NCBI GenBank assembly: GCA_002077065.1
Contig: NAJO01000015.1
Location: forward strand, 744,001-808,000
From: Cryoendolithus antarcticus
Taxonomy: Eukaryota > Ascomycota > Dothideomycetes > Cladosporiales > Cladosporiaceae
Length of the DNA: 64,000 nucleotides
Direction: 5' to 3'
A model generated the notes under the pieces. It saw nothing but the letters and a program-made list of their open reading frames with translations, had not been told where the DNA came from and did no database searches. A program made the translations under genes and the position numbers. Below, one piece after another: positions 58,201 to 64,000 of this stretch. Position 1 is the first letter of the stretch. Each line of letters begins with the position of its first letter.

Positions 58201-59743
58201 AATGACCGAGTCGATGGTCTGGCACACACCCGCAGAGAGGCGCGAGCACCTACCGCATCGTACTGCTGGAAGACGGAAACCGAGTGGCTCGTCGCACCAA
58301 TCCATAAGTGGTATCACGCGGCCGATGTTAGTATCATCATGCACATCACTCTCACTTACCGACAAAAGTCTGATCATTCGGCGACACCTGCACATAGTAA
58401 TGAGCATACGGGCCCTTGCGTCCGGTTCGTGACCTGTGCCGCTACTCAGCATTTCGCTCGTCCATCACTGCATGTACGGGGTTTAGTGACGCACCATGCA
58501 GCCGAAAAGTGCGGTTCTGTGATAGTGTGCGTTAGCGCTCGCGACCTTTTGCCTCCAACCTGCATGATGCAGCCTGCACGCCTAGCAAGCACGGCCCACC
58601 GCCTGATGCCACAGTCCGCCCGGCCGATACTACTGCAGGTAGACTCACTGTACGGAGTAGGATCCTTAGAGAATCTGACGTCTCGGTAGATGCGGAATAT
58701 CTGATGCGTCGTCAGCAGGTATGGAATCCTGTGACAGCAGTAGTAAGCCGTACGACGTCCTTCACTGGCAGCTCTGGTACTGTATCGTCGATCTCGGTAA
58801 GCTTTTCAGTCAGTTTCTCTACAAACCCAAACCAGTCCTTCTCTGCTTGTCGAAAGTCCGGATCGTGCACTGGAGATGATATGTCAGTTTTGTGGTTTGC
58901 GATTGCATCTCGCATTGCCGCCGCTGTTGCGCTCGTAGGCATCACATCCCTCCTAGCAAGCAGCAACGATCCTCGATCGGACGTTTGATCCGCTTTGCGC
59001 GAAGCGACAAGTGACATCCTCTCTTGGCTGCTCAGTCACAGTGCTGTTTCCGCTCGGCCACAGGATCGAAAGTATCGCCGCTGTCCTGGCGAGAAACCTC
59101 ATGTGTACAAGCTTCCACGCCTTCGATCTGCCCGAATAGAGCCTGCATCGAGTTCGTACTGAGCGTCACATTGCAGCGAGAGTAGCGTGACTTGCAGAGA
59201 CCAAACATGGAGACATCTCGAAACAATGGGAGTATACTTACTCTTCAACCACTCTCGATCGTTGTTAGCCTTCAGCTCCTCCAAGAAGAGCAGCGTGTTC
59301 GGGTGGATCCTTCCATCAGCGTAGGGCACCTTGCCAGCAGGTCGAGCCTTCGGTCGCTTGATGATAAGTTGCTTTCCAGGTCCGATACCAGCTTTGACGC
59401 CTTCCCGCCAAAGCTCCTTGCCCTTCGCGTGAGTCGGCTTCCGTCGTGGCTTGGCGTCTTCCTCACTGTCGTAGTCGTCTTCGCTTTCTTCGTCCTTGAC
59501 TTCGTCGTCGTCTTCGGCACTCTCGGCTTCAGCAGCGAAGTCAGAAAGCTCGTCTTCGGGCTCTGAGAGCGATGTCTCTGCATCTTGGTCGACGTCTTCA
59601 GCTTCGGTCGCTTCGCCTTTCGTACTTCGTCCGGTCTTCGCTTTCTTGACAGTCAAGGGTGCCTCAACAGTTGCAGACACTGCTCGTTTGTGACCCGTAG
59701 ACGCAGGAGTGCTCGCCGATAGACGCATCGATTTCCTCGCCAT
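55255..59743 (-). CDS. DUF2461 protein encoded in eight scattered exons
   Basis: Exons are 59242-59743, 58754-58869, 58649-58700, 58495-58516, 58360-58433, 56688-56890, 55665-55802 and 55255-55395. All phases agree, giving 415 aa. The N-terminal ~130 residues are a Lys/Glu-rich, probably nuclear tail. The DUF2461 domain runs from IHPNTLLFLEELKANNDREW through FRIYRDVRFSKDPTPY, FSAAWSRTGRKGPYAHYYVQ, GGGLWHPE and GYAADHPDIALMRLRNYTIG to ITYLNSVVMPDED, then an acidic tail. Exon 4 is a 22-nt microexon supplying only KPHFSAAW-like residues. Introns 5 and 6 are 1469 and 885 nt and intron 1 is 372 nt, far above the ~55-nt norm here. The domain has no known biochemical function. All junctions rebuild conserved residues, so the gene appears intact. 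It is divergent from TYW3. Confidence 0.9.
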
Positions 59744-60256
59744 GGCGTGTAAGTTGCTTCACCGCTGCGTAGGTCCGAGCGGCAAATAGAGTCAAGCGAC
59801 GTGCGATCGACGAATCGTCACAACCCCAACGCTTTCGTACTATGCGTCGGCATGTGCTGCAAGATTCCAGATGTCCTTCGTTCCCATAGAGGCCGTGACG
59901 ACCTCGGGAGGTCGAAGACGAGCTGGATGTGGACGTCACGGACAGACGCGGCAGGCGCGGCGGCTCGGTTCGCCGCCTGTACGATCGCGCTTGCCGCGTC
60001 TAAACATGATGCTAAGGTATTCTGCGAACACTTCTCCCTCGGTCACGTCTGCAACACATATCTCTCTCCAAAAACCTCGACAACACAGGTCACATACGCC
60101 GGAACTACTTGAAACAACCACTGGAATTTACTTCGTTGCCATGAGACTGCTTTCGCTTGCGTAGAAACGAGGTTGTGCGCAGACAACTCCTCTGATCATA
60201 CCTTTGCCAGGTACAGAATCTGTGTACAAAGTAGCGGTGGCTTGAGACCAGCAACA
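59744..60256. promoter_or_regulatory. Divergent promoter region, DUF2461 gene / TYW3
   Basis: This 513-bp gap lies between outward-facing start codons. No specific motifs were assigned. Confidence 0.45.
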
Positions 60257-61209
60257 ATGACCACGCCTTTCACCGCAAAGAAAGCGCACATACTTTCACA
60301 GCTTGCTGTACCCGACTCGGACTACTCGGACCTCTCGCCCATCGGTGCCGTCGATCCCAACATCCGACAGCTGGTGCACGAGATCAACGAGCTCGAAGGC
60401 TTTGTCACGACGAGCAGCTGCTCGGGACGTATAGCGGTGTACCTAGAAGGATCACCCAAAACGTCGAGTCTCAGCACTGAGGACGACAGTGTTACAGCAA
60501 AGACGACTACGGGTGGCAAAGGCGGTGGGCAGTGGCTTTATGTCTCCCATGATCCTCTGAGAGTGGATGACACGGATGAACCGAGCATTGTACTGGCACT
60601 TCTGAACTTACCTACTTCCAACTCCATTGTCTTCCCGGCACATGTCAACAGCACTCGCTACATCCATCTCAAATTCGAACCGCTCGTAAGCCTCCACACC
60701 GGCTCCGGCAATGAGCTCAGGTAAGTACTAATCTCGATTCTCTTTCCCAGATCCTTCACATACTCTGTCCTTCCCTCTCGCACGCCCAACACGCCCTCTC
60801 AGCAGCTCTCACATCGGGCTTTCGAGAGAGCGGCATAAGTTCCATCAACGTCGATGGCATGGTCATGGTAGCCGTACGCACGGCCGGCCTCGCATTCGAC
60901 TCGATCATCGGCTTCGCAAACGACACAGGACTACAGAGCTTGATGGTTACAGAGCAGTACTTGAGAACGCTAATCGCGGTAGCCAACGCAAGGTTCGTTG
61001 TGAATGAGAAGAGGAAGGGAAGGTTCCGTGAAACGCTGCTCCACGCTGTGTCAAAGCCAGCCCACGGCGAGAAGGGCGATGAGTGGGAGCCTACACATGC
61101 GCGAAGAGAGAGAAAGCGCGCCGAGGGACTGCAGCGGAAGGCTGATGCTGAGCGACTACGAAGTGAACAGAACGTAGCTGCCAAGGTCGACGGGCTTGAC
61201 GGTGGTTGA
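60257..61209 (+). CDS. TYW3: TYW3, tRNA wybutosine-synthesising methyltransferase
   Basis: This enzyme performs the third step of wybutosine formation, N4-methylation of the modified G37 of tRNA-Phe, in the cytoplasm. Exons are 60257-60685 and 60751-61209, giving 295 aa. The first exon has INELEGFVTTSSCSGRIAVY, the family signature around the conserved TSSCSGR. An acidic/Ser insert follows, then WLYVSHDPL and YIHLKFEPL. The second exon continues ILHILCPSLSHAQHALSAAL, SGFRESGI and LMVTEQYLRTLI. Comparing KFEP...LH with the animal protein fixed the donor at GTAAGCC (60686). The better-looking GTAAGT at 60721 would leave a 30-nt intron and the wrong frame. The ATG at 60257 was chosen because MTTPFTAKKAHIL leads directly into the domain. 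Confidence 0.94.
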
Positions 61210-61300
61210 TACTCTTACAAGCCGATGCTGGTCTATACTGGTGTCTAAGCTGCCTGTAGCCATGTCTAAGTCGATCTTTAGCGATGCCTGCCCAGCCAAT

Positions 61301-63268
61301 TTATGCTGTTCGTGCCGTTCTTGTATCGTCTAGATAGCCGTGGATTTCATGTTGTAGTCGTCCCTCAATCCTCAGCCGGCACGCCTGACTGACCGACCGC
61401 CGATTCACCCGTCTCGTCGGATACCTCTCAGTACCCTCTTGATCGTCACCCTCCTCGCCCACGAGCACAGCATCCTCAGACCCAGACTCCGAAGCCGAAG
61501 TCGTGACAGGTGTTGGGCTACTCGAACCCGCTGCCTCCGAGGACATCTCCTTCGCGTCCGACGACCCGACATCGCCTTCCGATATCTTGCCACGCGCCGA
61601 TGGCACATGACGAGTGACCTCCAGCGAGAACAAGCGATCCGGTGCCTCGGTAGCAAGTCCCTTCAATGTCGAAACCGACTTCTCGGCGTCTTTCGGCGAG
61701 ACATCCGACGTTTTGGTCTCGGAGCTTTTCGGTGACCCGAGCACTTGCTCACGTGCCCAGTTCCACCATGTCAGCGGCTGAGTATCGGTCGCGGGCTTCA
61801 CCTTTTCGGTCTCGTCCGTCGACTTGCTCTTATCAGCTGCTGGGTCCTCGGGTTCACCATTTACAGCCTCGGTGTAGTTCCAGAACTCCGTCAACTCCCC
61901 ACGGACGATAGCGGTGCTCCACGTGCTGATCAGCACGCCGGGCACGAGGTAGAGCAGCGCAGGCTGCGCGTGCTGGAAGACGGTCATGACGCCGAGTGTT
62001 GTGAGCATGCCTATCACGTAGCCGACGAGTGATGCGACGAAGTATGGCTTTGGAAAGGCTGCTGCTGTCAAAGTTGCAGGCTTGAGATTAGCCGGAACGC
62101 CGATAGTCCAGAGTCGAGAACCGAAGAGGCCAGTCGCTGTCGTGTACTCAGCCTTCACTACCTCTGTGGTCGTCCCGTCGGCATCAGAAGTCCTGCTCAC
62201 AGACTTCTGCTTTCGTAGGTAGTACATATGCAAATCGAATCTCAGCGCCAGCCCAATCACCAGTCCAGGAAGCACAATGTCGCCGAGTCCAAGCATACTA
62301 TAGCTCTTGACCGGATCTGCTCCATCTTTACCTGGCTCATCTGGCCGCGGGAAAAGCAGCTTGATCGGCTGGTCCAGGTTCTTCGCCACTGTCACCATCA
62401 ATGGCGTGAAGAACACCGCCCAGATATCATAAAAGAAGAGGCCGCCCAGTATCAGCGATCCTGTCGCGAAGGTCGTAGGTGACATGAGCTGCATTGCTGA
62501 GTAAGAGACGGCGAAACCTTGCAAATTCGTGAGCCACCAGGGCTTGTCGATGAAGTGGTTGTAAGCAATAATGCCAGTACCAGCGATGGCTGAGATCACG
62601 TTCAGCGCTGTGAGCAGCGTCCTCGAGTCCACCACATTCTTGGCGTAGAGCTTGACGCTGTACTTCTGCCTTGACAGCGCTCGCAAACTCCATAGCCGCT
62701 CGGTCATAGTGTTGGAGAGTGTCAAGTTCCCAAGCCATCCAGGCAGTGGACTCTCCCTCGACTCCCGCATGCCGTCCTGCATCTCCTTCCCATCATGTAG
62801 AGCCACTGCCTTCCGCTGCGAGGCTTCAGCCTTCCACACCCGTCCACTCCATGCATAGTGCCCAGGAAACACCATCCCTAAACCCAGCCCCAAGCCATCA
62901 TTGATGATCTTGCCCACGCTACACAGCCCAACGCCCGCAAAGTAGTACCCAAACACCAGATTGATGACCTTAGCCCCATACCGCTTGATCGCCCAGTAGA
63001 GTCCTGCCAGTACCAATCCAGCAGTCACAGGGAATACGATAGCGTCTCTGGGACTCAGGCCCTCCATTTGCGTTGGCGTGTCGTCTCCATCGTCATCCTC
63101 GTCGTCAATATGATCTTTGGCAGGTTTGGCCGCTGTCGAAGGGCGAGACAGCGACGCATATGCGCCTGTGACTATGGGGAACAGAGCAGAGACTAGGAGG
63201 TGAATGTACATCGGAATCATCGGCCTGGTCTGGCTCGCTATCGCCAAAAGATTATCGAGGGAAGGCAT
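61301..63268 (-). CDS. Signal peptide peptidase-family intramembrane aspartyl protease
   Basis: This polytopic ER protease of the presenilin/SPP family cleaves signal-peptide remnants and some tail-anchored proteins. It is a single exon of 655 codons. The catalytic motifs are present: YD in FFYDIWAVFF (Asp281), GLGD in MLGLGDIVLPG (Asp330) and PAL near 436-438. About nine hydrophobic segments can be counted, starting with MYIHLLVSALFPIVTG. A cytosolic acidic loop (residues ~50-65) and a Ser/Glu-rich C-terminal tail of about 180 residues extend beyond the catalytic core. This tail is longer than in animal SPP, but long tails occur in fungi. The start MPSLDNLLAIASQ is the first ATG. Confidence 0.95.
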   Translation of the reverse strand: MPSLDNLLAIASQTRPMIPMYIHLLVSALFPIVTGAYASLSRPSTAAKPAKDHIDDEDDDGDDTPTQMEGLSPRDAIVFPVTAGLVLAGLYWAIKRYGAKVINLVFGYYFAGVGLCSVGKIINDGLGLGLGMVFPGHYAWSGRVWKAEASQRKAVALHDGKEMQDGMRESRESPLPGWLGNLTLSNTMTERLWSLRALSRQKYSVKLYAKNVVDSRTLLTALNVISAIAGTGIIAYNHFIDKPWWLTNLQGFAVSYSAMQLMSPTTFATGSLILGGLFFYDIWAVFFTPLMVTVAKNLDQPIKLLFPRPDEPGKDGADPVKSYSMLGLGDIVLPGLVIGLALRFDLHMYYLRKQKSVSRTSDADGTTTEVVKAEYTTATGLFGSRLWTIGVPANLKPATLTAAAFPKPYFVASLVGYVIGMLTTLGVMTVFQHAQPALLYLVPGVLISTWSTAIVRGELTEFWNYTEAVNGEPEDPAADKSKSTDETEKVKPATDTQPLTWWNWAREQVLGSPKSSETKTSDVSPKDAEKSVSTLKGLATEAPDRLFSLEVTRHVPSARGKISEGDVGSSDAKEMSSEAAGSSSPTPVTTSASESGSEDAVLVGEEGDDQEGTERYPTRRVNRRSVSQACRLRIEGRLQHEIHGYLDDTRTARTA

Positions 63269-63875
63269 GGTGGGTGGTCGAGTAAGCGTCGATCACTAGA
63301 TGAGGAGCGAGTATCCAGGATGGACGGCACGAGCGTGCGGAGAGCTGGTGGAGGAAGGCACCATGCAGTACCAGTCAATGAGTTAGTACCTTAAGCCGAG
63401 ATAATGCGGTGAGTAGTCGAGGACATATCTGTGTGTGTACGAAGAGGTCAGCATGTGATTATTTAAAGATCGACGAGGAATGACGCGGATCGCGCCTGCG
63501 CCTAAATTTTGACGCGCAAGTGACACGAAGCTACGGTATCTCTTCCATAGTCATAACTGGAAAAACAGCATCGCCTCTCCAGATGTCGGGCTTATAGGCT
63601 GTGCTACTACAGAGCCAGTCGCGCAAGTGGATCGCGACGCTGTTGGAACCGTGAGAGACCTGGGTAAAAGGCAATATGTACTTCTGATGAGCAATGTTAG
63701 CCGCAACTATGGGTTCTCCAATGTCGCGAATTGTGGTACGGTATGCATTCAGCTACACTGCCGACTCACTCCGAGCTCAGGATGCCCAAACTGCTGTCGT
63801 AGGAAGATCAGGAAAGCAGTAACCCAGCACCAACGCCACGCTCCCACATCCCAGCCTTTCAATCTCCCGCACTCA
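63269..63875. other. Upstream region of the SPP gene
   Basis: It is 607 bp with no coding signal. It includes a TATTTAAA-like box about 190 bp upstream of the SPP start. Confidence 0.45.
63459..63467 (-). promoter_or_regulatory. TATA-like box upstream of the SPP gene
   Basis: TTTAAATAA is read on the minus strand about 190 bp before the start codon. This is a weak sequence-only call. Confidence 0.3.
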
Positions 63876-64000
63876 TCACCTACCCCCAAACGGCCCATAC
63901 ACAGCCTCATGCTCATACCGATCCCGCTCCTGCTTCTTCTCCTCCAGCTCGCGCTCGATCGCCTTTCTCTCGTTCCTCACCTCCCTCGCCTCCCTTTCTT
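63876..64000 (-). CDS. 3' end of an unrecognised gene, cut by the window edge
   Basis: The minus strand is open from 64000 to a TGA at 63876-63878. The 40 residues are a charged helix (RNERKAIERELEEKKQER) ending with EHEAVYGPFGGR. I do not recognise the family. The amphipathic, Lys/Glu-rich composition and the defined tail suggest the genuine C-terminus of a small or coiled-coil protein. The rest lies outside the window. Confidence 0.5.
   Translation of the reverse strand, partial: EREAREVRNERKAIERELEEKKQERDRYEHEAVYGPFGGR

Noticed and set aside
60721..60750. A 30-nt intron in TYW3 starting at a perfect GTAAGT
   Set aside because: It is too short and out of frame. The donor at 60686 restores the conserved KFEPL-ILH junction.
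1..64000. CRISPR arrays, insertion sequences, prophage or rRNA genes
   Set aside because: No regularly spaced repeats, transposase genes or rRNA segments were seen, and the window is eukaryotic nuclear DNA.

Overview
The window is nuclear DNA from a filamentous ascomycete (Pezizomycotina). The evidence is intron-bearing genes with short introns of about 47-65 nt, GT...AG borders and CTAAC/CTGAC-like branch sites, and fungus-restricted families: motor-domain chitin synthases, a HET-domain protein, a Zn2Cys6 regulator and a fungal eIF5B/Fun12. A Dothideomycete is my best guess from the style of the proteins, but this is inference. I rebuilt gene models by hand by checking splice phase, so exon borders are predictions.

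Layout. 0.5-16.8 kb is a dense housekeeping block: type II PI 4-kinase (LSB6-like), a SNF2/RING ATPase (Rad5/HLTF-like), a peroxisomal peroxiredoxin ending in SKL, a DUF1348 protein, a roadblock dynein light chain, Ipi1, a YIPF1/2-type Yip protein and eIF5B. 17.0-21.2 kb holds a thiolase-like protein with a C-terminal AKL, a divergently transcribed SDR and a second SDR, possibly a small metabolic group. 21.9-34.5 kb is the head-to-head pair of class V and class VII chitin synthases (csmA/csmB) sharing a 1.4-kb promoter region. An intron-containing tRNA-Gly(GCC) lies at 35.0 kb. 36.4-46.1 kb is accessory in character: a PAN/apple-domain membrane protein, a membrane-anchored aspartic-protease-like pseudoenzyme, a divergent HET protein with an N-terminal membrane region, and an F-box protein. 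47.2-52.3 kb holds a GNAT acetyltransferase, an Rqt4/TRIP4-type C2HC5 zinc-finger protein and a Zn2Cys6 transcription factor. 52.3-63.3 kb is a gene-poor stretch, then a DUF2461 gene scattered over 4.5 kb in eight exons (one of 22 nt, two introns of 0.9 and 1.5 kb), TYW3, and a signal-peptide-peptidase. The 3' end of one more gene is cut by the right edge.

How the genes fit together. csmA and csmB are a known functional pair for polarised cell-wall synthesis. The peroxiredoxin and the thiolase-like protein both carry PTS1-type tails and probably act in peroxisomes. The most unusual unit is the 36.4-43.9 kb trio. Two single-pass proteins, one with a PAN ectodomain and one with a pseudo-aspartic-protease ectodomain, sit beside a HET effector-type protein that is itself membrane-anchored. 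This looks like a candidate surface-recognition/incompatibility module, but the functional link is inference from proximity and architecture only.
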